A DNA stretch of 38,182 nucleotides from Candidatus Pollutiaquabacter sp. (lineage in GTDB: Bacteria; Bacteroidota; Bacteroidia; AKYH767-A; 2013-40CM-41-45). Position 1 is the first letter of the stretch. Every line of letters starts with the position of its first letter. Under the pieces are notes generated by a model. The model was not told where the DNA came from. It saw nothing but the letters and a program-made list of their open reading frames with translations, and made no database searches. Positions 16,123-24,788 of this stretch are shown here, piece after piece. Both the position numbers and the translations under genes were made by a program. The stretch is from assembly GCA_947465495.1 (NCBI GenBank), contig CANIAS010000023.1, forward strand, positions 1 through 38,182. Reading direction: 5' to 3'.

Positions 16123-18357
16123 TTGGAAGAGCATCCCACCACCCCATTGAACGATCCCGAAGGAACAAATAGTGCTGACGCGGAAAAGGAACTGATACTT
16201 CGTTCCTACAAAGCACTATTACGTGCATTACGCCCTAGTCTGGGCAAAGGCGACAAGAAAACAATACGTCTTGCTTTTGACATGTCCCTGGAAGCACACA
16301 AGGACATGCGTCGCAAGACTGGGGAACCCTATATTTTACACCCACTATCGGTCGCTCAAATTTGCGCAGAAGAAATGGGGCTGGGACCTCTGGCTATTGT
16401 CTGTGCATTATTACACGACACGGTTGAAGATACCCACCTAACGCTCGACGACATCCGCAACTCCTTTGGCGAGAAAGCCGCAATGATCGTAGACGGTCTC
16501 ACCAAGATCTCCGGAGTAATTTTACAAGGAAGCTCTATCCAAGCAGAGAATTTCCGAAAAATGCTTCTCACCCTTTCAGACGACGTGCGGGTGATTCTCA
16601 TCAAATTAGCAGACCGACTTCACAACATGCGCACCTTGGATTCCATGGCGCGCGAGAAACAGCTCAAAATAGCTTCGGAGACAGCCTTTTTATATGCGCC
16701 ACTTGCACACCGTCTAGGCCTTTACCCCATCAAGACCGAATTGGAAGATCTGGCGCTGAAGTATACCGAGCCCGATATTTATACAGAAATCGCATCGAAG
16801 CTTCAACAGACGAAAAGAGAGCGCACACGTTTCATCAACGAATTCATGGAGCCAATCCGTGAAGAGTTGACACGACAAGGATTTAAATTTGAAATTCGAA
16901 GTCGTACAAAATCTGTTCAGTCCATCTGGAATAAAATGAAACGTCAAGGTGTTGGATTCGAAGAAATCTACGACATCTTTGCCGTTCGCATTATTTTAGA
17001 TGCAAAAGAAGAGGATGAAAAAGCAATGTGTTGGCGATGCTACTCGGTTTTTACAGATTACTATACACCGAACCCAGATCGCTTAAGGGACTGGATATCT
17101 ACTCCAAAGGCCAACGGCTACGAATCGTTGCATACTACCGTCATGGGTCCAGGCGGACGATGGGTGGAGGTTCAAATCCGGAGTCGAAGAATGGACGACA
17201 TTGCTGAAAAGGGGTATGCTGCGCATTGGAAATACAAGGAAGCTTCCGTAGAATCGGCTCTGGATGAATGGATCAAAAAAATCCGTGAGTTATTAGAAAA
17301 TCCGGATTCGAATGCGTTGGATTTTATTGACGATTTCAAGTTAAACTTATTCTCCGACGAGATTTTCGTCTTTACACCCAACGGCGAATTAAAAACCCTG
17401 CCCTCAGGCGCTACCGCGTTAGACTTTGCTTTTGAGATTCACACCGACCTTGGCTCTAAATGTATAGGAGCAAAAACCAACCACAAATTAGTTCCACTTT
17501 CACATCGACTACGAAGTGGAGATCAAATTGAAATCCTAACTTCTAACAAGCAGACACCCAAAGAAGATTGGCTCAACTATGTTGTTACCGCCAAAGCCAA
17601 ATCGAAAATCAAAAGTGTTCTGAAAGAAGAAAAACGGAAATTCGCAGACGATGGAAAAGAAATCCTTGAGCGAAAATTCAAGCATCTTAAACTACAACTA
17701 ACGACCGAAAATATCAACGAGCTCCTCGCCTACTACCGTATACCTTCCTCGCTGGAATTATATTATCGGATAGCAAAGGGTATGATTGAAATTTACGACC
17801 TTAACGAATTCATCATAGACAAAGGTACCATCCGTGCCAAGCAGCCGCTTCGCAGCGAACAGCAGACACTGGAGCAAATGGTAAAAAACATTCGAGGATC
17901 CAGTGACATGCTGGTACTTGGTGAGAATTTAGACAAAATCGACTACAAGCTCTCATCTTGTTGCAATCCAATTCCAGGTGATGACGTTTTTGGTTTTATT
18001 ACTGTTGATGAAGGCATCAAAATCCATCGTGTATCTTGCCCGAACGCTGTCCAGCTAATGTCCAACTATGCGTACCGAATTGTTAAAGCGAAATGGACCG
18101 GACAACAAGAAATCGCTTTCTTGGCAGGAGTACGAATGACCGGCATTGATGAAGTAGGTGTTGTCAATAAAATCTCCAAAGTCATATCAAGTGAACTAAA
18201 AGTGAACATGCGAAGCATAAGTATTGATTCCAACGATGGAATCTTCGAAGGCACTATCATGCTCTTTGTGCACGATACACACCACCTCGATAAACTCATC
18301 AAAAAGCTCAAAGAAATCCACGGCATCCTGACGGTCAGCCGAATTGATGGAAAGTAA
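16123..18357 (+). CDS. spoT: Bifunctional (p)ppGpp synthetase/hydrolase, RelA/SpoT family
   Basis: 744 residues with the full long-RSH order. HD hydrolase domain: His73, His98-Asp99 in LLHDTVED, LADRLHNMR at 162-170. Synthetase domain: IYDIFAVRI with Asp284, NGYESLHTT at 331-339, VEVQIRS with Glu349. TGS domain about 412-474 (DEIFVFTPNGELKTL). A cysteine-rich segment contains SCCNPIPGDD. The C-terminal ACT domain holds GIDEVGVVNKI. Both catalytic sites look intact, so it should make and degrade (p)ppGpp. The start is TTG 16123; the next in-frame Met (codon 54) would cut into the HD domain, and an upstream ATG at 16099 meets a stop at once. It is followed 11 bases later by a fur-family gene. 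Confidence 0.97.
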   Translation: MEEHPTTPLNDPEGTNSADAEKELILRSYKALLRALRPSLGKGDKKTIRLAFDMSLEAHKDMRRKTGEPYILHPLSVAQICAEEMGLGPLAIVCALLHDTVEDTHLTLDDIRNSFGEKAAMIVDGLTKISGVILQGSSIQAENFRKMLLTLSDDVRVILIKLADRLHNMRTLDSMAREKQLKIASETAFLYAPLAHRLGLYPIKTELEDLALKYTEPDIYTEIASKLQQTKRERTRFINEFMEPIREELTRQGFKFEIRSRTKSVQSIWNKMKRQGVGFEEIYDIFAVRIILDAKEEDEKAMCWRCYSVFTDYYTPNPDRLRDWISTPKANGYESLHTTVMGPGGRWVEVQIRSRRMDDIAEKGYAAHWKYKEASVESALDEWIKKIRELLENPDSNALDFIDDFKLNLFSDEIFVFTPNGELKTLPSGATALDFAFEIHTDLGSKCIGAKTNHKLVPLSHRLRSGDQIEILTSNKQTPKEDWLNYVVTAKAKSKIKSVLKEEKRKFADDGKEILERKFKHLKLQLTTENINELLAYYRIPSSLELYYRIAKGMIEIYDLNEFIIDKGTIRAKQPLRSEQQTLEQMVKNIRGSSDMLVLGENLDKIDYKLSSCCNPIPGDDVFGFITVDEGIKIHRVSCPNAVQLMSNYAYRIVKAKWTGQQEIAFLAGVRMTGIDEVGVVNKISKVISSELKVNMRSISIDSNDGIFEGTIMLFVHDTHHLDKLIKKLKEIHGILTVSRIDGK

Positions 18358-18368
18358 TTTGCACGACC

Positions 18369-18842
18369 ATGACGAATCAGGAAACCATAGTAGCAGCAAA
18401 AAAGGTTTTCACCAACTACCTGGAGAAACACGGTCATCGTAGAACGAACGAGCGTTTTTCGGTATTGGAAGAAATCTATTTGCTGAACGATCATTTTGAT
18501 GTAGAATCGCTCTTCGTCCATATGAAAAGCAAATCATATCGAATCAGCAGAGCCACGCTTTACAATACCATTGAACTGCTACTCGAATGCGACCTAATTA
18601 CCAGGCATCAATTCGGGAAAAACCTCGCACTCTTCGAACGCTCCTATGCCTATAAGCAACACGATCATTTGATTTGCCAGGATTGCGAACACATCTTCGA
18701 ATTCTGCGACCCTAGAATTCAGCAGATACAATCCATGATGGGGGACATCTTACGCTTTGACGTGGCTGCACATGCACTCCACCTATTTGGGCATTGCCGA
18801 GAATTAAAAGATAAAGGGGTTTGCAAGCATCATAAGGGCTAA
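18369..18842 (+). CDS. Fur-family transcriptional regulator
   Basis: 157 residues. An N-terminal winged helix (HRRTNERFSVLEEIYLLNDHFDVESL, with RISRATLYNTIELLLE as recognition helix) precedes a metal-binding dimerisation domain. That domain has HDHLIC for the regulatory metal and a structural zinc site from CQDC and CRELKDKGVC. Fur-family proteins sense Fe, Zn, Mn or peroxide. The sequence does not settle which; the C-terminal HCRELKDKGVCKHH is similar to Fur itself. It is 11 bases after spoT, so probably translated from the same mRNA. No obvious Fur box was recognised in the window. Confidence 0.93.
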   Translation: MTNQETIVAAKKVFTNYLEKHGHRRTNERFSVLEEIYLLNDHFDVESLFVHMKSKSYRISRATLYNTIELLLECDLITRHQFGKNLALFERSYAYKQHDHLICQDCEHIFEFCDPRIQQIQSMMGDILRFDVAAHALHLFGHCRELKDKGVCKHHKG

Positions 18843-18937
18843 AAAGCGTAAAATACCGACAAATAGTTGCACAACGCTCGGTTAAAAACTCCCCTCCTGT
18901 AAGTCTTTCGTTGCTTCAAAAATCGTAATTTAGAGCC

Positions 18938-19285
18938 ATGGATTTTAATTACAACATCACCCTGAAAGGCACTTATGCCCTCGTTGACATGTCAGGTAAT
19001 CTGATCGATAAAAATCAGGCAACACCATTACTGGATGAAATCCAGGCAATGATTGACAACGACACCAAGAACTTTGTCATCTCTATGGAGAATTTCAAGT
19101 ACCTGAATAGTAATGGACTCAACGTGCTGGTAAACATTCTTACGAAAAGCCGCAAGAACGGTGGCGACACAACCATCTGTAGCATCAACGACAAGATCAA
19201 AGAATTACTAATCATCACCAAACTCAATACGGTTTTCACTATCACGGAAGACCTGATGAGTGCGACCCGCCAATTTCAGGCTTGA
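18938..19285 (+). CDS. STAS-domain protein, anti-sigma factor antagonist type
   Basis: 115 residues, a single STAS domain like SpoIIAA / RsbV. The conserved phosphorylation loop reads YLNSNGLNVLVN, with Ser58 at the position phosphorylated by an anti-sigma kinase in known systems. The motif is NSNGL rather than the common DSSGL. No RsbW-like kinase or PP2C phosphatase gene is nearby, so the partner is elsewhere. It sits 95 bases after the fur-family gene and is followed by a strong hairpin terminator. Role inferred: partner-switching regulation. Confidence 0.9.
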   Translation: MDFNYNITLKGTYALVDMSGNLIDKNQATPLLDEIQAMIDNDTKNFVISMENFKYLNSNGLNVLVNILTKSRKNGGDTTICSINDKIKELLIITKLNTVFTITEDLMSATRQFQA

Positions 19286-19305
19286 TGAAATCAATCATCT
19301 AATTC

Positions 19306-19333
19306 AAACATCCCGTTCATGGACGGGATGTTT
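19306..19333 (+). terminator. Intrinsic terminator after the STAS gene
   Basis: AAACATCCCGT, loop TCATGG, ACGGGATGTTT is a perfect 11-bp stem with a 6-base loop, followed by TGTTTG. It lies 20 bases after the STAS stop codon and ends the spoT-fur-STAS transcript. It also shows that an in-frame TTG at 19333 cannot be the purA start, since that codon is part of the stem. Confidence 0.85.
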
Positions 19334-19374
19334 TGTTTGAACACTCACTCAATACATCAGGACACTTCCAGCAC

Positions 19375-20649
19375 ATGTCAGTAGACGTATTACTTGGCCT
19401 CCAATGGGGCGACGAAGGAAAAGGTAAAATCGTAGATGTTCTAGCTCCGGAATACGACGTCGTCGCCCGGTTTCAAGGCGGCCCGAACGCCGGTCACACG
19501 TTAGAATTCGAAGGCATTAAACATGTCCTGCATACAATTCCTTCCGGTATTTTTCGTGCCGACAGTATCAACGTAGTTGGCAATGGTGTCGTGATTGATC
19601 CTGTGACGTTGCGAAAGGAAATCGAAGCGCTGCTGGGCATGAATGTACCTGTTTCAAAAAGACTTTTTATTTCGCGAAAAGCCAATCTGATTCTTCCGAC
19701 ACACCGACTGCTAGATGCGGCCTCTGAAGCTTTGAAAGGAGTCGACAAAATCGGCTCAACTCTTCGTGGCATCGGGCCTACCTACATGGACAAGACTGGA
19801 CGCAATGGATTACGAGTCGGCGATATCGAATCCGATGCATTTACTTCTCGGTATGAAAAACTAAAACTGAAGCATCTTGAGTTGCTCCGTTCCATGAACT
19901 ATGGCACCGAAGCGTTGGAAGCGCTGGAAAAAGATTTCTTTACAGCAATCGATTATTTGCGTCAACTTAATTTAGTGGACAGCGAGCACCTGATGAATAA
20001 ATTCATTCAATCTAAACGCTCTGTCCTGGCGGAAGGCGCACAAGGATCCCTGCTGGATATCGACTTTGGTTCCTATCCGTTCGTCACCTCTTCCAACACC
20101 ATCACAGCCGGAGCTTGCACTGGCTTAGGAGTTGCTCCACGTCACATCAACAAAGTGTATGGGATATTCAAAGCTTACTGCACACGGGTTGGAAGCGGTC
20201 CTTTCCCCACTGAATTGAACGACGCTACTGGTGAAGCTATTCGTAAATCGGGCAATGAGTTCGGAGCAACCACAGGTCGTCCAAGACGCTGCGGCTGGCT
20301 GGATCTTCCCGCCTTGCGATATGCTATCATGATTAATGGTGTCACAGACCTTACCATGACCAAACCGGATGTACTGAGCGACTTCGACGATATTTACGTT
20401 TGTACGCATTACGAAATAAACGGAGAGCGAATAGACTACATGCCGTATGACATCGTTCATACCCCTGTTACACCTGTGTACAAGAAGTTACCCGGTTGGA
20501 AATGCGACCTAACCGGCATCGAACGTGAAGACCAGTTTCCACTTCCTTTGGCTGGCTACATTGCATGGCTGGAAGAACAACTTCAAGTGCCAGTATCCAT
20601 CGTTTCTGTTGGTCCAAACCGAAAGCAGACCATCATTCGCAAAAAATAA
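19375..20649 (+). CDS. purA: Adenylosuccinate synthetase
   Basis: 424 residues, normal length. It uses GTP to join IMP and aspartate in the first step toward AMP. The GTP-binding P-loop is QWGDEGKGK with the catalytic Asp13; GGPNAGHT supplies catalytic His41. GSTLRGIGPTYMDKTGRNGLR, EGAQGSLLDIDFGSYPFVTSS and TTGRPRRCGWLD are also present. The start is ATG 19375, since the frame upstream runs into the terminator. Its stop is one base from the stop of the converging nuclease gene, with no terminator between. PurA is a known (p)ppGpp target in other bacteria; spoT lies two genes upstream. Confidence 0.98.
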   Translation: MSVDVLLGLQWGDEGKGKIVDVLAPEYDVVARFQGGPNAGHTLEFEGIKHVLHTIPSGIFRADSINVVGNGVVIDPVTLRKEIEALLGMNVPVSKRLFISRKANLILPTHRLLDAASEALKGVDKIGSTLRGIGPTYMDKTGRNGLRVGDIESDAFTSRYEKLKLKHLELLRSMNYGTEALEALEKDFFTAIDYLRQLNLVDSEHLMNKFIQSKRSVLAEGAQGSLLDIDFGSYPFVTSSNTITAGACTGLGVAPRHINKVYGIFKAYCTRVGSGPFPTELNDATGEAIRKSGNEFGATTGRPRRCGWLDLPALRYAIMINGVTDLTMTKPDVLSDFDDIYVCTHYEINGERIDYMPYDIVHTPVTPVYKKLPGWKCDLTGIEREDQFPLPLAGYIAWLEEQLQVPVSIVSVGPNRKQTIIRKK

Positions 20650-20650
20650 T

Positions 20651-21610
20651 TTACTGATCCTGATCACAATTGTGTCCTGGATGTACTGAAGAAGAGGTTG
20701 AATCTTTTACTTCTTCTGTATAGTTCATCGTTGGCGAAGAAATAGAAGTTGTCAATGCTGGCTGACCTGCATCTATCCATGCCGAATACCAATAACAAGC
20801 AACAGCATTTACCGCAGCCATCATCCTGCGTTCAACCTGCCCATCCAACCGCTCGTGATAAGCAGCTGCATATTTCCTCGAATAGGTTCGCACCACCGTA
20901 TTTCCTCTTTCTTCAAAGGTAAATTTCAAATCGGGAGGCATACGACAGCTAATTTCCGCTTCAAAAGTTAAGACCGAATCGACTGCAGCAGCACTTTTTT
21001 TCAAAATTGCCCACGCGGTCTCCAATGGATTCTCAAGGTAGTGGCATTCTCCCGTAATAAAATCATAATCGCTACCAAACAATTCCGGTAAACGCGATTC
21101 CCAAAAACCATGTATCCCTTTCTGCCCGGTCAACTGCCCGTTGTAGTTGCGAGTACAATGTAAAGGAACATGTGCATCGCCCACATAATGTCCTAATACC
21201 GCTGAGTAATAGAGAATCTTACCTTCTTCTCTATCTCGAAATGCGTTTACCAATCGGAAATAAAATTGCTGGATTGCCCAAGGCACAATGCCATGTTCCA
21301 GCAATGTATCCGCTGTGAATTTTTCAACAGCAGCAGTCCAGCGGTGTGGCACCGCATCTGTACCACCATAACGATCTAGATCGATGAAATGCCTGGGCGC
21401 TTCTTGAGGATCGGAATAACGTCGTTTATCGGGATCAACAGCGTGATCAAATAAATACCCGATATGCGGCTTGTAATAATTAAAAAGCGGAGTCGGCAAG
21501 GAAAAACACGCCATATAATTGATACGCTGATGTGCCCAGAATCCCCAGGCAAATGAAGGAGAAGAATTCCACAAGAGTATGGCACATAGAAAAATCCATC
21601 GGTGAATCAT
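20651..21610 (-). CDS. Secreted zinc-dependent hydrolase of the S1/P1 nuclease - phospholipase C superfamily
   Basis: 319 residues from ATG 21610. The signal peptide ends PSFA, so the mature protein starts with Trp. In this superfamily the N-terminal Trp itself binds zinc. Expected ligands (precursor numbering): Trp22, His27, Asp56 or Asp59, His74, His141, Asp145, His151, His167, Glu171. The motifs are WGFWAH, HFIDLD, LGHYVGDAHVPLH and HGFWES. The Trp1-His6 spacing is that of P1 nuclease, whereas the final HxxxE is that of Bacillus phospholipase C (P1 has HxxxD), so the substrate (single-stranded nucleic acid or phospholipid) is open. The C-terminal tail after about residue 290 is low-complexity, rich in Ser/Thr, and ends HNCDQDQ. 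The frame extends to a TTG at 21616, less likely. Confidence 0.87.
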   Translation of the reverse strand: MIHRWIFLCAILLWNSSPSFAWGFWAHQRINYMACFSLPTPLFNYYKPHIGYLFDHAVDPDKRRYSDPQEAPRHFIDLDRYGGTDAVPHRWTAAVEKFTADTLLEHGIVPWAIQQFYFRLVNAFRDREEGKILYYSAVLGHYVGDAHVPLHCTRNYNGQLTGQKGIHGFWESRLPELFGSDYDFITGECHYLENPLETAWAILKKSAAAVDSVLTFEAEISCRMPPDLKFTFEERGNTVVRTYSRKYAAAYHERLDGQVERRMMAAVNAVACYWYSAWIDAGQPALTTSISSPTMNYTEEVKDSTSSSVHPGHNCDQDQ

Positions 21611-21673
21611 ATCCAAAGATGATACGATTCACCAATACATCCATACAATAAATGCGGGTGAATTAATGAAAGG

Positions 21674-22417
21674 TTAGCAATCAACCAGTTGTTTCATCCG
21701 AACCAAAGCACCGTTTTCCAAAACCGGAATTACTTCCGTTTGATTGGGGGTCAGACAATACCGTATATCTTTTTTAAGATTCAATTTCGCCAGGCGTTCC
21801 TTATGGTAAGAATAATTGAGAAACTTAATCGGATCTTGTTTAGCCATCTGGTAAAGATACTTCAGCGCCAGGCAACCATCACCGTGCTGGTAACGATCGG
21901 ATCGCTCGAGAATCTCCTCTGTCACAGCTCCTGCAAATAAAGAATCTTCCAAATTGAATTTATTCTTCCATCCAGAGCATAACAAGAGAATGTCACGTTC
22001 TTGCTTGACCAACCATGAACACAAGGCGTCAATATTCAAAAAAGAACCAATAACAACTTTATACGCATCTTTGGAAACGTCAATGGCTTGTGTGCCATTG
22101 GTAGTGGTGATGACCAACGTCTGCCCTTTGATTCGTTCATCCATGTAGTGATACGGTGAATTACCGAAATCAAATCCATCTACCTGAACCGCATCACGCT
22201 CGGCTCCGGTTAAGTATCCTTTTTCCTTGTACGTGCGCGCCTCTTCTACCGAGGATACAGGAATCACTTTCTCTGCACCCCATTCAAATGCCGTACAAAT
22301 AGCAGACGTAGCTCTGAAAATATCAATGATGACGACAATACTATCCTTGCTCTTGTATACTGGATACAAGTAGGGAGAAACACACGCATCTATTTTGAAC
22401 GGAGCTGGATTGCTCAT
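21674..22417 (-). CDS. comB: 2-phosphosulfolactate phosphatase (ComB family)
   Basis: 247 residues from ATG 22417. ComB hydrolyses (R)-2-phospho-3-sulfolactate to sulfolactate, first known from coenzyme M synthesis. Family motifs in order: DIFRATSAI (32-40), GFDFGNSP (81-88), TTTNGT (104-109), FNLEDSLFAG (154-163). Bacteroidota do not make coenzyme M by the archaeal route as far as I know; a sulfonate role, such as supplying cysteate for sulfonolipids, is an inference. No ComA or ComC homologue is next to it. The upstream TTG at 22429 overlaps a TAATTTG near-promoter sequence and is rejected as start. Confidence 0.88.
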   Translation of the reverse strand: MSNPAPFKIDACVSPYLYPVYKSKDSIVVIIDIFRATSAICTAFEWGAEKVIPVSSVEEARTYKEKGYLTGAERDAVQVDGFDFGNSPYHYMDERIKGQTLVITTTNGTQAIDVSKDAYKVVIGSFLNIDALCSWLVKQERDILLLCSGWKNKFNLEDSLFAGAVTEEILERSDRYQHGDGCLALKYLYQMAKQDPIKFLNYSYHKERLAKLNLKKDIRYCLTPNQTEVIPVLENGALVRMKQLVDC

Positions 22418-22488
22418 ACGTACTATCAAATTAGTTAATCAGACAAATGACTCAATCCCTTCAAGGAAGCACCTTCAACTATCCGAAA

Positions 22489-23589
22489 TTACTTTTTATA
22501 AAATGGCAGCTTGACCACTTTAGCTTTAATTGCCTTGTCCCTAACTGGTATAAAAATCTCCGAGCCTTCCTTCGCAAATTCCGCAGTGACATACCCCATA
22601 CCAATTGCCTTTTGAAGGGAAGGCGACTGTGTACCAGAAGTCACTTTACCAATCGTATTTCCTGTTGCATCTTGTATTAAATAGTCATGACGTGGAATAC
22701 CACGATCCATCATTTCGAATCCGACGAGCTTACGAGATACTCCGGTTTCTTTTTGCAACTTAAGTGCTGAAGAGTTTGTAAAGTCCTTGGTGAATTTGGT
22801 AATCCAGCCAAGCCCTGCTTCGATGGGGGAAGTTGTATCGTCAATGTCGTTTCCATATAGACAAAATCCCATCTCTAATCGAAGTGTATCACGTGCACCC
22901 AACCCGATCGGTTTAATGCCATGATCCTTACCTGCTTCAAAAACAGCGTTCCAAACCTTTTCAGCATCCTTATTCTCTACATAGATTTCGAAACCTCCTG
23001 CTCCTGTGTATCCAGTAGCAGAAACAAGAACATTTTCACATCCAGCAAAATCCCCTTTTGCAAAGGTGTAATACTCCATATTAAGCAGGTCCATACTGGT
23101 CAAGGGTTGTAGTGCAGCAGCAGCCAAGGGGCCTTGAACAGCTAACAAGGAAGTCTTGTCAGAAATATTATGCATCTCGACGCCCTTTGTATTGCGTGAA
23201 ACGAACCAGTTCCAATCCTTGTCAATGTTGGAAGCATTCACCACCAACATGTAGGATTTATCATCGATTCGGTAGACAAGCAAGTCATCCACAATTCCAC
23301 CATCTTCGTTCGGAATACAGGAGTACTGAACTTTCCCGTCCACCAATTTTGCTACATCATTACTGGTCAATCGCTGAATCAACTCCATGGCATGTTCACC
23401 TTTGAGTATAAACTCACCCATGTGAGACACGTCAAAAACACCGATACGATTTCGAACGGTTTCATGCTCGGCATTGATGCCTTCATACGATACCGGCATC
23501 AAATAACCGGCAAAGGGGACCATTTTGGCGCCTAGTTTCACGTGTATGTCGGACAAAGCGATGTGCTTGAGGTCGGTAGCTGCTTCCAT
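22489..23589 (-). CDS. gcvT: Glycine cleavage system T protein (aminomethyltransferase)
   Basis: 366 residues, normal length. It transfers the aminomethyl carbon from the H protein's lipoyl arm to tetrahydrofolate, giving methylene-THF and ammonia. Family motifs are [83 protein letters not shown] and the C-terminal [17 protein letters not shown]. It starts at ATG 23589. TATTTTCG, one mismatch from the -7 consensus, is upstream. gcvH and gcvP are not in the window. It works with GlyA in glycine/serine one-carbon exchange. Confidence 0.97.
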   Translation of the reverse strand: MEAATDLKHIALSDIHVKLGAKMVPFAGYLMPVSYEGINAEHETVRNRIGVFDVSHMGEFILKGEHAMELIQRLTSNDVAKLVDGKVQYSCIPNEDGGIVDDLLVYRIDDKSYMLVVNASNIDKDWNWFVSRNTKGVEMHNISDKTSLLAVQGPLAAAALQPLTSMDLLNMEYYTFAKGDFAGCENVLVSATGYTGAGGFEIYVENKDAEKVWNAVFEAGKDHGIKPIGLGARDTLRLEMGFCLYGNDIDDTTSPIEAGLGWITKFTKDFTNSSALKLQKETGVSRKLVGFEMMDRGIPRHDYLIQDATGNTIGKVTSGTQSPSLQKAIGMGYVTAEFAKEGSEIFIPVRDKAIKAKVVKLPFYKK

Positions 23590-23625
23590 GGATTGAATTA
23601 TTTTAGAGGACGAAAATACAAAGAA

Positions 23626-24708
23626 TCAACTCTTGTCGGACGCATCGAAAAGAGAAATAAAATTCGAACTATTGGATTGTACGGAGTATTTATCCTGAAT
23701 CCGGACACGGGCCTTATTGCTCAAACGACGCACCAGTGCGGGATCTGCAAGTAAGCATTCAAGGTAATGTTGAAAATCCTTTGCATCCTTGCATAGAAAT
23801 CCATTCACACCATGCTCAACTATCTCCTCATTGACGCCCACCTTGGATATTACCGCAGGAACACCAACTGCCATATATTGTAATGCTTTGAAGCCACATT
23901 TTCCTTTTGCCCATTCAGAATCCGGCAATGGCATGATACCAACATTCATTCTCAGCAAATCATTGACTTCAGCCTCCTTGCTCCATGGTATATAGACAAG
24001 GCAAGGTAGCTGAAATCGTGGCGGAACATCACAAATCACGTGCAGCTCAAAATCAAACCGAGCTTGTAAATACTCGAAAACCGGAACCAACGGATCCAGA
24101 AACTGTACCGTGGAATGTGAGCCAGTCCAGCCAATGATGAAACGATGATTGGAGTGATCAGTAGTTACATTATGATATAACTCGGTATCAATCGTAGTGG
24201 GGTTAACTACCACGTTTTTATTGAACCGAAGCGCATAATCCGCCAAATACTTATTTCCCGCAGAAACGATGGTTGACCAGCGAATAATCTTGGAGGCGTT
24301 TCCAAAATATTTAAACGCATGGGTCAATCGACTGTTACTTTGAGAAGCATTGGGAATCCATATAGCATCGTCAAAATCAAATACCATCTTCTTACGAAAA
24401 ACCTTCGCAATCAACCATTCGAAAATAGGCGGGCCAAATGGTCCGGCTTCACGATGGATAAATACGATATCGTATTGAAACAATAAGAACAGATCTATCA
24501 CCCGACGAAAATAACCTCGAAGTAAAGACAGTACTTTCTGCCCAATAAAACCCTCTTTGTAAAGCACTCCCCAAGCCCTTTCATCCAGAAAAGGGGAAAT
24601 ATGATACTTCCAGCCCCTGGCTTTTAACTCACCTAAATATTGCTCATACCGAAAGCGCTGGCTGGGAGCTTTATCATAGGGATATGGAACTAGAAAAAGA
24701 ATTTTCAT
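23626..24708 (-). CDS. Glycosyltransferase, GT4-like (GT-B fold)
   Basis: 360 residues. It opens MKILFLVPYPYDKAPSQRFR, typical of GT-B enzymes. It has an N-terminal acceptor domain, FDFDDAIW in the middle, and a C-terminal sugar-nucleotide domain with FIIGWTGSHST and GKCGFKALQYMAVGVPAV, then GVNEEIVEHGVNGFL, the EX7E-type donor-binding region. No signal peptide or membrane span, so it acts on the cytoplasmic face of the inner membrane. It diverges from a CapD/PglF-type dehydratase gene across an 80-base region with promoters both ways, so both likely serve surface-glycan synthesis. Donor and acceptor unknown. Confidence 0.9.
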   Translation of the reverse strand: MKILFLVPYPYDKAPSQRFRYEQYLGELKARGWKYHISPFLDERAWGVLYKEGFIGQKVLSLLRGYFRRVIDLFLLFQYDIVFIHREAGPFGPPIFEWLIAKVFRKKMVFDFDDAIWIPNASQSNSRLTHAFKYFGNASKIIRWSTIVSAGNKYLADYALRFNKNVVVNPTTIDTELYHNVTTDHSNHRFIIGWTGSHSTVQFLDPLVPVFEYLQARFDFELHVICDVPPRFQLPCLVYIPWSKEAEVNDLLRMNVGIMPLPDSEWAKGKCGFKALQYMAVGVPAVISKVGVNEEIVEHGVNGFLCKDAKDFQHYLECLLADPALVRRLSNKARVRIQDKYSVQSNSSNFISLFDASDKS

Positions 24709-24724
24709 AGGTTGGTAGACCTTA

Positions 24725-24732
24725 CAAAGATA
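24725..24732 (-). promoter_or_regulatory. -7 element for the glycosyltransferase gene
   Basis: The minus strand reads TATCTTTG, an exact TAnnTTTG match, 17 bases before ATG 24708. A TTC at 24754-24752 lies 19 bases upstream as a weak -33 box. Confidence 0.45.
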
Positions 24733-24764
24733 GCCGATAGGATCAAAAACGGAATTATTTCGAC

Positions 24765-24772
24765 TATCTTTG
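24765..24772 (+). promoter_or_regulatory. -7 element for the sugar dehydratase gene
   Basis: TATCTTTG, the same octamer as the opposing promoter, lies 17 bases before ATG 24789. The two divergent elements are 32 bases apart, so polymerase binding at one should interfere with the other. No -33 TTG is evident. Confidence 0.45.
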
Positions 24773-24788
24773 ATTTCGGATAAAGCCT

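Noticed and set aside
16123-18842. spoT-fur pair as a toxin-antitoxin or phage-defence RSH system.
   Set aside because: The RSH is full length with both active sites and all regulatory domains, and the neighbour is an ordinary Fur-family regulator; this is housekeeping.
18845-18882. AGCGT, ACCGA, ACGCT, TCGGT order after the fur-family gene could fold as an H-type pseudoknot.
   Set aside because: Stems are only 5 bp and the downstream strands share a base; such pairs arise easily by chance and no riboswitch core or expression platform is seen.
19333-19374. In-frame TTG extension of purA.
   Set aside because: The codon is part of the terminator stem and the added residues do not match the family start; ATG 19375 gives the normal N-terminus.
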